A program made the translations under genes and the position numbers. From an uncultured Flavobacteriaceae bacterium (GTDB lineage: Bacteria; Bacteroidota; Bacteroidia; Flavobacteriales; Flavobacteriaceae), in assembly GCA_947487895.1 (NCBI GenBank), contig CANKYF010000004.1, forward strand, positions 186,001 through 250,000: a stretch of DNA of 64,000 bases, written 5' to 3'. Positions 52,353-61,366 of the stretch are shown here, one piece after another; within the stretch, counting starts at the first letter, position 1, and every line of letters begins with the position of its first letter. The notes under the pieces were generated by a model, which was not told the origin of the DNA, did not search any database, and worked only from the letters and a program-made list of their open reading frames with translations.

Positions 52353-53792
52353 ATGAAAAAAATAAAATCTATACTCGTTCTATTTATTACTTTTAGCTTT
52401 ATTGGCTGTTTTGATGATGGTGATGATAATTTCTCTCCTAACGAAATAAATGATTTTGTTTATAAGGGTATGAGTATTTTTTATCTATATAAAGATAATG
52501 TGCCAGTATTAGCCAATGATAGGTTTTCAAATGATACAGAATATTTTAATTATATAAATGAGTTTTCAGACCCATTTGATTTATTCGAAAGTTTAAAATA
52601 TCAATCTGGAGTTGTTGACAGATTTAGTTGGATAGTAGATGATTATTTTGAACTAGAACGTCAATTTCAAGGTACTACAGGCACTAATGGAATGGAATTT
52701 TCTTTATTTAATGAACCTAATTCTAATAATGGTGTTTATGGTGTTGTTAGATTAGTTTTACCTAATAGTGATGCTGATACTAAAGGTATTAAACGAGGGG
52801 ATATTTTCTATGCTATAGATGGAGTGGACTTATTTTACAATTCAGAGTCTGATAATAATTTCAATTTATTTAATTCTGAAACATACACTGTAAATTTTGC
52901 TACTTATGATACAAAAGGCACGCAAGATACTTCAGATGATACAGTAGACGCGAATAATGAAAGCACGTCTCTTACAAAAGCTCAATATACCGAAAACCCT
53001 GTTTTTGCATCTCATATACATGAAGTTAATGGTGAAAAAGTAGGTTATGTAATGTACAATGGTTTTACTAGAGGTTTTGAAGACGAATTAAATGAGGTTT
53101 TTGGTAATTTCAAATCTAATAACGTACAGCATTTAGTTTTAGATTTACGCTATAACCCTGGCGGTAGTGTTGCTGTTGAAACTTATTTAGCAAGTATGAT
53201 AACTGGACAATTTACAAATGAATTATTCACACAATTAGTATATAACAGTAATTTTAATACTACAGATTATAATTTCACAAATGAGATATCTGATGATGGT
53301 GGTGCAATTAACAGTCTAGGACTTAATAAAGTTTATGTATTAGCAACAAGCCGTTCAGCTTCAGCAAGTGAAGGTTTAATTAATGGTTTAGAATCATACA
53401 TTGATGTGGTGCATTTAGGTTCTAATACAACTGGAAAAACCCAAGCCTCCAGAACATTATATGATTCGCCAAATAACAACTATCAAAGAGAAGGTGCTAA
53501 TCAAAATCATACCTATGCAATGCAACCCTTAATAGCAGATGGTGTAAATAAAGAGGGTATAAAAGTACCTAGCACTGGTTTAATACCAGATATAGAGTTT
53601 AGAGAAAGTGCTTTAAATTATGGTACTATAGGAGACATAAACGAACCTTTTTTAGCCGCTGCGCTAGCACAAATTGGAAACAACACCACAAAATTGAATA
53701 TTTTAAAAGCGCAATCTGATGCTTTTAATAAAGATATTTTAAAAGACAGTAACGACTTTATAAATCATAAAGGCGGAATGATAATAGATTAA
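52353..53792 (+). CDS. S41-family (Ctp/Tsp-like) peptidase lipoprotein
   Basis: 479 residues. Signal with lipobox FSFIGCFDDGDD. An N-terminal helical cap (GMSIFYLYKDNVPVLANDR), a PDZ-like region (VLPNSDADTKGIKRGDIFYA) and the S41 core: LVLDLRYNPGGSVAVETYLA, the Ser in TSRSASASEGLINGL and the Lys in NTTGKTQASR. Probably a surface or periplasmic serine peptidase. Followed after 10 bases by the ATP-pyrophosphatase gene. Confidence 0.9.
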   Translation: MKKIKSILVLFITFSFIGCFDDGDDNFSPNEINDFVYKGMSIFYLYKDNVPVLANDRFSNDTEYFNYINEFSDPFDLFESLKYQSGVVDRFSWIVDDYFELERQFQGTTGTNGMEFSLFNEPNSNNGVYGVVRLVLPNSDADTKGIKRGDIFYAIDGVDLFYNSESDNNFNLFNSETYTVNFATYDTKGTQDTSDDTVDANNESTSLTKAQYTENPVFASHIHEVNGEKVGYVMYNGFTRGFEDELNEVFGNFKSNNVQHLVLDLRYNPGGSVAVETYLASMITGQFTNELFTQLVYNSNFNTTDYNFTNEISDDGGAINSLGLNKVYVLATSRSASASEGLINGLESYIDVVHLGSNTTGKTQASRTLYDSPNNNYQREGANQNHTYAMQPLIADGVNKEGIKVPSTGLIPDIEFRESALNYGTIGDINEPFLAAALAQIGNNTTKLNILKAQSDAFNKDILKDSNDFINHKGGMIID

Positions 53793-53802
53793 ATATTTCC
53801 TT

Positions 53803-54525
53803 TTGAACAAACACAAAACCTATTTTAACTGGAGTTCTGGTAAAGATTCTGCATTAGCTCTCTATCATTTATTGCAAGATGAAAACTATTCTGTAGATGA
53901 ATTAATCACTACTGTAAATAGTCATTACAATAGAGTCTCTATGCATGGGTTAAGAAATGAATTGCTAAAAGCACAAACCGAAGCTATAGGTATCACATCG
54001 CGTTTTATTGAATTACCCGAAATGCCTGATATGGAAACCTATGAAGTTAAAATGAATGAAACCGTTTCTAGACTAAAATCTGAAGGGTTTACTCATACTG
54101 CTTTTGGAGATATCTTTTTAGAAGACTTACGTAAATATCGTGAAGACCAATTAGCTAAAAAAGGCTTTAAAGCTGTATTCCCTATTTGGAAAAGAGATAC
54201 CAAAGAACTTTTAAATGAATTTTTAGATTTAGGTTTTAAAACCATTATAGTTTGCGCCAATTCTAAATATTTTAATGAAGATTTTGTTGGTACTGTAATT
54301 GATAAACATTTTATTGACAACCTTCCTGAAGGTGTTGATCCTTGTGGTGAAAACGGCGAGTTTCATACCTTTTGTTTTGACGGACCAATTTTTAAAACTC
54401 CTGTCAACTTTAGCATAGGGGAAAAAGTATACAGAGAATATAACAACCCAAATACAGACAACTCTATTTGTGATAGCAACAAATATGGTGTTTGGTATTG
54501 TGATTTGGTTCCTGAAAATACCTGA
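53803..54525 (+). CDS. Diphthine-ammonia-ligase-like ATP pyrophosphatase
   Basis: 240 residues starting at TTG. The PP-loop is FNWSSGKDSALALYHLLQ; NRVSMHGLRNELLKAQTEAI and AFGDIFLEDLRKYREDQLA match the adenine-nucleotide alpha-hydrolase group related to archaeal and eukaryotic Dph6. Bacteria lack diphthamide, so the bacterial substrate is unknown. GVDPCGENGEFHTFCFDGPI is diagnostic. It lies 10 bases after the S41 gene. Confidence 0.9.
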   Translation: MNKHKTYFNWSSGKDSALALYHLLQDENYSVDELITTVNSHYNRVSMHGLRNELLKAQTEAIGITSRFIELPEMPDMETYEVKMNETVSRLKSEGFTHTAFGDIFLEDLRKYREDQLAKKGFKAVFPIWKRDTKELLNEFLDLGFKTIIVCANSKYFNEDFVGTVIDKHFIDNLPEGVDPCGENGEFHTFCFDGPIFKTPVNFSIGEKVYREYNNPNTDNSICDSNKYGVWYCDLVPENT

Positions 54526-54548
54526 AACTTAAGAAATAGAAAAATATA

Positions 54549-54578
54549 AAAAATGCCGTTAAAATTAACGGCATTTTT
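54549..54578. terminator. Bidirectional terminator
   Basis: ATGCCGTTAA and TTAACGGCAT form a perfect stem flanked by A and T runs, between the converging ATP-pyrophosphatase and propeller-lipoprotein genes. Confidence 0.9.
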
Positions 54579-54600
54579 AAAATTGTGTGATAAGTATGTA

Positions 54601-55668
54601 TTAGTTAAAATAAATCTTTGAAGCTCCTAAAGCTACAGATTTAGTTTGTGTTTTTTCCTTAGAAGCTAACCCATAAACATTTAATGTACTTACATCTGAG
54701 AAACTAGCATCTAACGTATAGATGTTATTATTCTTAATTGCCATGCCATATAAGAATCCTTCAGCAGTTAAAATAGATGTAGATGGTAATGCAGAAGCTG
54801 TATCAGCCATTTCGTAAATAGCTCCATTTAACTCATAATAAATAGTACTTCCGTCAATTACCATTAATGATGGATGCTCTCCTTCAGCAAAAATTAATTC
54901 TGAAGACACCGTTAAATTACTTGGGTTAATAGTAGAAATACTTCCTAAGGTATTGCCAATAACATTCCAGTCCATATCAAAAAGAGTTCTTCCTTCAGAT
55001 AAAACAACTAAGTCTCCCGAGCTATTAAAAAATAATTCATCTGGCTTATCTTTTAAAGTTACTTCTTGTACGTTTTTAGTAGCTATATCTATTACAGAAA
55101 CCACATCATTATTTGTAAACGCACCTTTGTGAGACACATATAATTTGCCATTGCTTGCTATAATTCTCTCTGGACCATTACCAACACTTATAGTGCTTTC
55201 AACAGACAATGAATTTAAATCAACAATTGCTATAAAATCGTCTGTTTCATCAGCAGTAGATCCCCAGTTAGTTACGTACCCCTTGTCTCCAACAATAGCC
55301 ATATATCTTGGTGTACTTAAATCTGTAGTAACTGTTCCTTTTTCTTCAAAAGTAAGTCTATCAACCACTGTTACAGTATTTGCATTATCTACAATTATGT
55401 ATGCTTCGTCACCATCAAAAGCTAACGATTGTAAAAAAGTACCCAACTCAGTGTTGTTCACTTTTTTATAAATAAGGTTTTCCGTTGTCATAAAATCGTT
55501 TGACACAAAAGACACAGAACCTGTACTTGCACCACTTCCTTCTCCACTAATTAAAATACCATCCTCATAATCTCCTTTTGGTTCTGAAGTAGAGTCATCA
55601 TCTGAACACGATGATAAAAACAATACACTTAAAACAAAGAGTCTCGCCATTAATTTATTAATTGTCAT
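54601..55668 (-). CDS. BtuG-like beta-propeller lipoprotein (YncE/DUF5074 type)
   Basis: 355 residues. Lipoprotein signal ends LSVLFLSSCSDDDSTSE; Ser followed by three Asp is like the export signal for surface lipoproteins. The rest is a repeat of propeller blades: DNANTVTVVDRLTFEEKGTV, GYVTNWGSTADETDDFIAIV, SVGNGPERIIASNGKLYVSH. In Bacteroides, BtuG is a surface propeller encoded next to BtuB that captures cobalamin. This gene follows the BtuB-like receptor by three bases and shares its riboswitch, so a similar role is likely. Confidence 0.85.
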   Translation of the reverse strand: MTINKLMARLFVLSVLFLSSCSDDDSTSEPKGDYEDGILISGEGSGASTGSVSFVSNDFMTTENLIYKKVNNTELGTFLQSLAFDGDEAYIIVDNANTVTVVDRLTFEEKGTVTTDLSTPRYMAIVGDKGYVTNWGSTADETDDFIAIVDLNSLSVESTISVGNGPERIIASNGKLYVSHKGAFTNNDVVSVIDIATKNVQEVTLKDKPDELFFNSSGDLVVLSEGRTLFDMDWNVIGNTLGSISTINPSNLTVSSELIFAEGEHPSLMVIDGSTIYYELNGAIYEMADTASALPSTSILTAEGFLYGMAIKNNNIYTLDASFSDVSTLNVYGLASKEKTQTKSVALGASKIYFN

Positions 55669-55671
55669 AGT

Positions 55672-57540
55672 TTAAAATTTATAGTTTATATTAAAGTTAA
55701 AGTTTCTATTAGGCATGGGTCTTCGCGGTTGAATAACATATGTTTCGTCAAGCACATTATTAACCTTTAGCCCCATATTTAATTGATATATATCTGTATT
55801 TAAAAGTCTATAGTTTACACCTATATTGGCAACAAAATTGTGAGGTAATACAAAATCTTCAGAATTACTCTCGGTAGTATAAACTTTACCATTATATAAT
55901 TGCTGGTAGAAGACATCAAATCTCTGGTAGCTATAGCCAAGATTAAAATTTAATAAGTGCTTAGGCACAAAAATGACTTGCTTTTTAGTTGAAGCATCTA
56001 TGGCATCAACATAACTATAGTTTAAGCGAAATTGTAAATCGTGCTTATTGAAGGTTTCTTTATATGTTAAAGCTAATTCTGCACCTTTATTTGTTACCTC
56101 CTGTAAATTTATTGGTACCCATACTCCAGGTCTTGTTGTATCACCATTTGGTGTCCAAACAATTTTATCTTCGGCATAAATATAAAATGTTCCAACATCC
56201 ACAGATAACTGATTATTTTTATACCCTACGCCCACTTCAAACTGTTTAGCCGTTTCTGGAACAAGGTCTAAATTACCTTGCCCTGGCCAGAACAAATCAT
56301 TGTATGTTGGCACTCTGTAATTTACAGAACCGTTTACTCTAAAAAACCAATGGTTAAAAGGTTTATATTTTAAACCTAAAGCATAGGTAAAAGGTACTTT
56401 ATAGTCTGAATTAAAATCTTTTCTAATTTTAGCGTCAAGAAACAGTTTTCCTTTTATAGCCTGATTATAAACGAAGGCTTGAGATAATTGTCTTCTATTT
56501 TTTTCTGAAATTTGATCGGTTTTACCATAAGCCGATTCAAATTCGGAATATGATGTTATACTGGCATTAAGTTTTGGCAGACTATAACTTAAATTATAAT
56601 TGAATAACAACCTTTTAGATTTACCAAAATTGAATGTTTCTAAAGCCTTATCTTCAAAATATCTATACTCTTCAGTTAAAAAAGCAACTTTCGCTTCGTG
56701 GTTTAATCGTTTACTTTCATTGGTATAAATCACTAAATTTCTATGATTGAAATCTTGGTATTTATCATTAGCAGAAAGCGGGTTTGGTAATTCTCCAGAG
56801 AAAAAGCGTTCTCCTCTATAATTGGTGGTGTAAAATTTTAATTTAGAAAATTCATTTATAAAAAAAGCGCCACTTAGATTTAAACCAAAATTTTTAAAGG
56901 CTCCGTTAGTATTTTTAAAATCTGTGCCTAACCACTTATAATCATTTTCAGATTGATTATAAGAAACTCCTGCATTCAATGCCATTTTTGAATTAGACAC
57001 TTTTAGTTTGTACAATCCTTGATAAGTTTCAAAACTACCTATTGAAAAAACTGTTTGATGTTTTACTTCTTTAGTATTTGAAAACTTCAAATTATCGTTT
57101 AAATGAATCGTACCTCCTATAGCACCAGAACCATACTCTATACTTCCTCCACCACTTCTAATATCTATGGCATCAAACAAGCTAACTGTTAAAGAATTAA
57201 ACCCCGTTTGCCCATTGTTTACTGAGTTGATATTTATACCATTCCATATAACTGCTGTATTTGAAGCACTTGTACCTCTAAAACTTGCAGAACTAGTACC
57301 ACCAGAACCATATTCTCTCAAATAAATAGGCGCATTAAAACGCAATAAACTAGTAAAAGATTCAATGTTTTTAACAATCACAGAATCACTTAACGTAGCT
57401 ATCTTATAACCAGCAGAATGTTTTTCTAGTTTTTTATCAGCTTGAACAATAACTTCTTCCAGACGATTAACTATACTATCGTTTTGAGAAAAACAACTGA
57501 TACCAACAACATATACAACTATAATTAGTGTTTTTTTCAT
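55672..57540 (-). CDS. btuB: TonB-dependent receptor, BtuB-like
   Basis: 622 residues, signal peptide MKKTLIIVVYVVGISCFSQ, then a plug domain (SFRGTSASNTAVIWNGININ, SVNNGQTGFNSLTVSLFDAI, GAIGGTIHLND) and a beta-barrel ending FNFNINYKF. It imports a ligand through the outer membrane using TonB energy. The cobalamin riboswitch upstream and the propeller lipoprotein downstream point to corrinoids. It has no CarboxypepD-reg extension. Confidence 0.92.
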   Translation of the reverse strand: MKKTLIIVVYVVGISCFSQNDSIVNRLEEVIVQADKKLEKHSAGYKIATLSDSVIVKNIESFTSLLRFNAPIYLREYGSGGTSSASFRGTSASNTAVIWNGININSVNNGQTGFNSLTVSLFDAIDIRSGGGSIEYGSGAIGGTIHLNDNLKFSNTKEVKHQTVFSIGSFETYQGLYKLKVSNSKMALNAGVSYNQSENDYKWLGTDFKNTNGAFKNFGLNLSGAFFINEFSKLKFYTTNYRGERFFSGELPNPLSANDKYQDFNHRNLVIYTNESKRLNHEAKVAFLTEEYRYFEDKALETFNFGKSKRLLFNYNLSYSLPKLNASITSYSEFESAYGKTDQISEKNRRQLSQAFVYNQAIKGKLFLDAKIRKDFNSDYKVPFTYALGLKYKPFNHWFFRVNGSVNYRVPTYNDLFWPGQGNLDLVPETAKQFEVGVGYKNNQLSVDVGTFYIYAEDKIVWTPNGDTTRPGVWVPINLQEVTNKGAELALTYKETFNKHDLQFRLNYSYVDAIDASTKKQVIFVPKHLLNFNLGYSYQRFDVFYQQLYNGKVYTTESNSEDFVLPHNFVANIGVNYRLLNTDIYQLNMGLKVNNVLDETYVIQPRRPMPNRNFNFNINYKF

Positions 57541-57688
57541 AATAACTAAACTTTTATCCCGAAAGTTTTATTTATTGATTTTGAAATTGGCAGGTCTCCT
57601 GACTTGTTTAAATGTTGCCTTTCCTTCCCAGCTTGATGCCAGTGGTTTTGTAGTAAACAACATCCTCATTTTTGAGGTACTGAAATTG

Positions 57689-57760
57689 CACTTCGACTAG
57701 CTTCACTAGTTACTTTCAAACAAAACATGTTTTGTTTGAAAGTAATGCTCAGTGTGACAT
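57689..57760. repeat. Intergenic repeat inserted in the riboswitch, itself split
   Basis: CACTTCGACTAGC (57689-57701) and GCTCAGTGTGACAT (57747-57760) are the two halves of the dispersed repeat seen at 61624-61647, separated here by 45 bases that include the palindrome 57710-57745. Confidence 0.8.
57710..57745. repeat. 36-bp perfect palindrome
   Basis: TTACTTTCAAACAAAACA followed at once by its exact complement, no loop. It interrupts the dispersed repeat in the riboswitch. Confidence 0.97.
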
Positions 57761-57858
57761 TCAGCATAAACTTACAGTTGCGGGAACAGCTCTGGATTTG
57801 CACCAGATTCCCTTTTAATCAATTCAGTTTGAAAATCAAATTGAACCAAATTTCGCTG

Positions 57859-57866
57859 CAAAGGTA
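57859..57866 (-). promoter_or_regulatory. -7 promoter element of the btuB riboswitch operon
   Basis: TACCTTTG on the minus strand fits TAnnTTTG; transcription would start about 57852, just ahead of the aptamer. It lies between the btuF-like stop and the riboswitch. Confidence 0.65.
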
Positions 57867-57875
57867 GCGTATTTT

Positions 57876-58814
57876 TTATGAATTGGATACTAATAGATCT
57901 TTATAATTGCAAAATTTAGAAGATAAATGTTTGGGGGCATTATAAAATTTTGAATGTATCATTACAGCTAAACATTCTATTCCATCTACTAATGTTCCTG
58001 CGGAAGATTGTGTGAACATATCAAAATCTGCTATGAAAACCTGATTATTTTTTACGGCTTTTAAAGAACTCCATTCTGGCTTTTCTTCTAAAAAAAGCAT
58101 ATCCTGCACAGTGCGTTCAATGCCATAGCCACATGGTGCTATGATGATAACTTCTGGATTATACTTTACAATTTTATCCCAAGAAATCACAATACTATCT
58201 CCAGATGGATGCGATAATAAATCCATCCCTCCAGCATAAGCGATTTGATGCGGAATCCAATGTCCGCAATTAAACAAAGGGTCTATCCATTCTAAAAGCA
58301 ATACACTCTTCGGCTGAATTCTTTTCTCTCTTTGTATATCTATAATTGCATAAATACGCTCTTTAAGTTCTTGCACATAATGTATTCCTACGTCTTCTTT
58401 TCCTAATGCACTAGCTATAGTCAACGCATTTTCAAATACATCTTCTAAAGAGTTAGGTGTTATAGAAATTAGCTTGGGTATTTTAGGCAATTTATAGGCA
58501 GATGTTGCAACACATTCAGTATCAATTTGACATACATCACATACATCTTGCGTAAAAATAATATCTGGAGCAATATTTTCTAAAACAGGCTCATCAACAT
58601 AATATAACGTGCCTCCTTCAGTCTTTGTTTTTGAAAAAATAGTATTTATTTCTTCACTTGTTAAAGTTTGCCCTTCTAATTTATAGCGTACTGCAACTTG
58701 TTTTTCTTCTAATGCAATTGCTGGACATTCAAACGTAACACCATCTAAATAGTCTTGTAAACCCATGTCATAAATCATTTGGGTAACCGCTGGCATAAAG
58801 GAAGAAACAACCAT
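57876..58814 (-). CDS. BtuF-like cobalamin/siderophore-binding protein without signal peptide
   Basis: 312 residues, class III binding-protein fold: VVSSFMPAVTQMIYDMGLQD, IAPDIIFTQDVCDVCQIDTE, LLEWIDPLFNCGHWIPHQIA and GYGIERTVQDMLFLEEKPEW. Many Bacteroidota salvage loci carry this cytosolic-looking form. The start is set at the ATG before VVSSFMP because a -7 element (58837-58844) falls inside the longer frame starting at 58847. It is in the same direction as btuB but has its own promoter and the riboswitch lies between them. Confidence 0.8.
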   Translation of the reverse strand: MVVSSFMPAVTQMIYDMGLQDYLDGVTFECPAIALEEKQVAVRYKLEGQTLTSEEINTIFSKTKTEGGTLYYVDEPVLENIAPDIIFTQDVCDVCQIDTECVATSAYKLPKIPKLISITPNSLEDVFENALTIASALGKEDVGIHYVQELKERIYAIIDIQREKRIQPKSVLLLEWIDPLFNCGHWIPHQIAYAGGMDLLSHPSGDSIVISWDKIVKYNPEVIIIAPCGYGIERTVQDMLFLEEKPEWSSLKAVKNNQVFIADFDMFTQSSAGTLVDGIECLAVMIHSKFYNAPKHLSSKFCNYKDLLVSNS

Positions 58815-58836
58815 AATACTTTGTTTTAACTGTGAA

Positions 58837-58844
58837 CAAAAGTA
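58837..58844 (-). promoter_or_regulatory. -7 promoter element of the BtuF-like gene
   Basis: TACTTTTG on the minus strand fits TAnnTTTG, 22 bases before the ATG at 58814. Confidence 0.5.
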
Positions 58845-58933
58845 CATCTTTCCAATATACCTTTCCTTTTTAAAAAATGTTTTTAACCTTTGTGGCAGAT
58901 TCTAATGATATATGACAGTTAAAAAAATATGAA

Positions 58934-59566
58934 ATGAGCGGAATTGAAAACTATTTAGAATTTTTATTGGCAGGAATTATTATGAATCTGACACCTGGAG
59001 CTGATTCGATTTATATAATTACTCGTAGCATTGCTCAAGGCAAAAAAGCTGGCATATATTCTGTACTAGGAATTGGAAGTGGGGCTATAATTCATATTAT
59101 CCTTGCTGCATTTGGATTATCAGTAATATTGGCTAAATCAATTCTACTTTTTAATATAGTAAAATGGACTGGAGCTGCCTATTTAATTTATTTAGGTATT
59201 AAAATGCTGATTGATAAATCTAACTTATTTGATAATGAAAAAACTGAATTTGAGAAAGTTAATTTGTGGAAAATATATCGCCAAGGGTTTCTAACTAATG
59301 TCCTAAACCCTAAAGTTGCCATCTTTTTTCTATCTCTTTTACCTCTATTCATTAAACCTGAACACGTAAACAGCTCTATTCCTTTTCTAATTCTAGGCGG
59401 AACATTTTTATTTACGGGAACAATTTGGTGTTTATTTTTAGCTTACTCTGCTTCTTTTATGACAAATACACTAAGAAGTAATGACCGAATAGGAAAACTA
59501 ATGAAAAAAGTAAGCGGATATGTATTTATTGGATTAGGGCTTCAACTTTTATTTAAAAGAAACTGA
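58934..59566 (+). CDS. LysE-family exporter
   Basis: 210 residues with six membrane helices and the family signature NLTPGADSIYIITRSIAQGK near the N-terminus, and GFLTNVLNPKVAIFFLSLLP in the middle. Exports amino acids or related small molecules through the inner membrane. It lies inside the cobalamin locus, but there is no reason in the sequence to link it to corrinoids. Divergent from the BtuF-like gene. Confidence 0.92.
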   Translation: MSGIENYLEFLLAGIIMNLTPGADSIYIITRSIAQGKKAGIYSVLGIGSGAIIHIILAAFGLSVILAKSILLFNIVKWTGAAYLIYLGIKMLIDKSNLFDNEKTEFEKVNLWKIYRQGFLTNVLNPKVAIFFLSLLPLFIKPEHVNSSIPFLILGGTFLFTGTIWCLFLAYSASFMTNTLRSNDRIGKLMKKVSGYVFIGLGLQLLFKRN

Positions 59567-59762
59567 CAAAATAAACACACATTACTATAACATAGTAAAT
59601 AGTATAATTAGTGTTTAATCTATAGATTATTGACTATTTGAAAAGTCCCAAATCTTTTGATTTGGTATTAAACAGAAAAATTAAAACATAAAAAATTTTG
59701 ACTTATGGCTAAACCAAAAATAATCACTTGCTTAGTATCTTACTTGCCATATATTTAACGTT

Positions 59763-60266
59763 ATGATTTATTACATTACAGGTGGAGAACGTTCTGGTAA
59801 AAGCAGTTATGCACAAGACCTTGCCTTAACTCTCTCTAACACTCCAAAATATATTGCTACATCACGTGTTTGGGATGCAGATCATAGAAAACGTATAGAC
59901 CGTCATATAGCAGATAGAGATAAACGATGGACTTCTATTGAAGAAGAAAAAGTATTGGCTTCAGTAGTTAATCATAACGATGTCGTTGTTGTTGATTGCG
60001 TTACCCTTTGGCTCACTAATTTTTTTGTAGATACTAAAAATGATGTAGAGCAGTCTTTAGAATTGGCCAAAATTGAATTCAATAAATTATTAGATATTGA
60101 AGCTACCATTATCATTATTTCGAATGAAATAGGCATGGGAGTTCATGCGCAAACCGAAATAGGTCGAAAATTCACTGAACTACAAGGTTGGATGAATCAA
60201 CACATTGCTAAACATGCAGATAAAGCCACAATGATGGTTTCTGGCATACCTTTAACATTAAAATAA
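59763..60266 (+). CDS. cobU: Adenosylcobinamide kinase / guanylyltransferase
   Basis: 167 residues. P-loop ITGGERSGKSSYAQDLALTL, phosphate-binding VVDCVTLWLTNFF and the guanylyl acceptor region ATSRVWDADHRKRIDRH with its His, plus SNEIGMGVHAQ. It phosphorylates adenosylcobinamide and then adds GMP. It ends one base before cobT. No riboswitch is visible in the 196-base gap upstream, which has a short CCAAATC/GATTTGG hairpin. Confidence 0.95.
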   Translation: MIYYITGGERSGKSSYAQDLALTLSNTPKYIATSRVWDADHRKRIDRHIADRDKRWTSIEEEKVLASVVNHNDVVVVDCVTLWLTNFFVDTKNDVEQSLELAKIEFNKLLDIEATIIIISNEIGMGVHAQTEIGRKFTELQGWMNQHIAKHADKATMMVSGIPLTLK

Positions 60267-61289
60267 ATGCGAACAAAAACAGCACTGAAGCAAGCCCTTC
60301 AACATAAAATAGATTTAAAAACGAAACCTATTGGCGCATTGGGTATGCTTGAAGATTTGGCATTACAAATTGGATGCATTCAAAATACTGAAACTCCTAA
60401 AATATCTAAGCCTACCATAGTTGTTTTTGCTGGAGATCATGGTATTTCTAAAAAAGGTGAAGTAAATCCGTTTCCTCAAAAAGTTACGGCTCAAATGGTA
60501 TATAATTTTGTAAATGGTGGCGCTGCCATTAATGTGTTTAGTATTACTAATGGCATTGATTTAAAAATTGTAGATGCTGGCGTTAACCATAGTTTTGATA
60601 AAGACTTAAATATCATTAATGCTAAAATTGCTTTTGGCACTAAGAATTATCAAGATGAGCCTGCAATGACTCAAGAACAATATCAAAAAGCTTTAAAAAA
60701 ATCTGGAGATATTATTTCTAAAATTCACAATGAAGGTTGCAATACTATTGGTTTTGGTGAAATGGGAATTAGTAATACCTCTTCCGCATCGCTTTTAATG
60801 TCTTATTTTACAAATACATCTATTAAAGATTGTGTAGGTTCTGGTACTGGTTTAAAAGATGAAGGAATTAACAAAAAGGCTGAAATCCTTTCGGAAGTGT
60901 TTAATAAATATAACCCCAAAAATGCTCATGAAGCCATAGCTATTTTTGGTGGTTTTGAAATTGCAATGCTTTGCGGTGCTATTTTAAAAGCTACTGAATT
61001 AGAAATGACTATTGTTATAGACGGTTTTATTGTAACTGCTGCACTTTTAGCTGCAAATGCAATAAATTCAGAAGTTTTAAATCATTGCGTTTTTGCTCAT
61101 AATTCTAATGAACAAGGTCATAAAACAATGCTCAATTACATAAATGCAAAACCCCTTTTATCTTTAGGTTTAAGGTTAGGAGAAGGTACAGGCGCAGCAT
61201 TAGCAATCCCATTACTCAAAGCTGCTGTCAACTTTTTAAATGATATGGCAAGTTTTGAAAGTGCTGGTGTGAGTGGAGAATCAAAATGA
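60267..61289 (+). CDS. cobT: Nicotinate-nucleotide-dimethylbenzimidazole phosphoribosyltransferase
   Basis: Makes alpha-ribazole phosphate, the lower ligand of cobalamin. 340 residues: KPIGALGMLEDLALQIGCIQ, VFAGDHGISKKGEVNPFPQK, GFGEMGISNTSSASLL, and LRLGEGTGAALAIPLLKAAV at the end, all CobT signatures, with the general base Glu in the last. It abuts cobU without a gap. Its stop codon (TGA) begins a heptamer tandem array. Confidence 0.96.
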   Translation: MRTKTALKQALQHKIDLKTKPIGALGMLEDLALQIGCIQNTETPKISKPTIVVFAGDHGISKKGEVNPFPQKVTAQMVYNFVNGGAAINVFSITNGIDLKIVDAGVNHSFDKDLNIINAKIAFGTKNYQDEPAMTQEQYQKALKKSGDIISKIHNEGCNTIGFGEMGISNTSSASLLMSYFTNTSIKDCVGSGTGLKDEGINKKAEILSEVFNKYNPKNAHEAIAIFGGFEIAMLCGAILKATELEMTIVIDGFIVTAALLAANAINSEVLNHCVFAHNSNEQGHKTMLNYINAKPLLSLGLRLGEGTGAALAIPLLKAAVNFLNDMASFESAGVSGESK

Positions 61290-61366
61290 TTTTAGATTTT
61301 AGATTTTAGATTTTAGATTTTAGATTTTAGATTTTAGATTTTAGATTTTAGATTTTAGATTTTAGA
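61288..61366. repeat. Heptanucleotide tandem repeat (GATTTTA)n
   Basis: About 11 perfect copies of GATTTTA starting in the last two bases of the cobT stop codon. Confidence 0.97.

Larger units (their letters stand above)
57585..57854 (-). ncRNA. Cobalamin riboswitch of the btuB operon
   Basis: Read on the minus strand it shows GGGAATCTGGTGCAAATCCA, GAGCTGTTCCCGCAACTGTA, GCCACTGGCATCAAGCTGGG, AAGGAAAGGC and GTCAGGAGACCTGCC: the full B12-box architecture of AdoCbl-type riboswitches. The distance between CAACTGTAAG and CCACTGG is enlarged by an inserted repeat with a 36-bp palindrome (57689-57760), placed in a peripheral hairpin closed by CTGAA/TTCAG. It should repress btuB and the propeller gene when cobalamin is plentiful. 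It ends 45 bases before the btuB start. Confidence 0.95.

Noticed and set aside
59567-59762. A second cobalamin riboswitch ahead of cobU
   Set aside because: None of the B12-box motifs is present; only short hairpins are visible.
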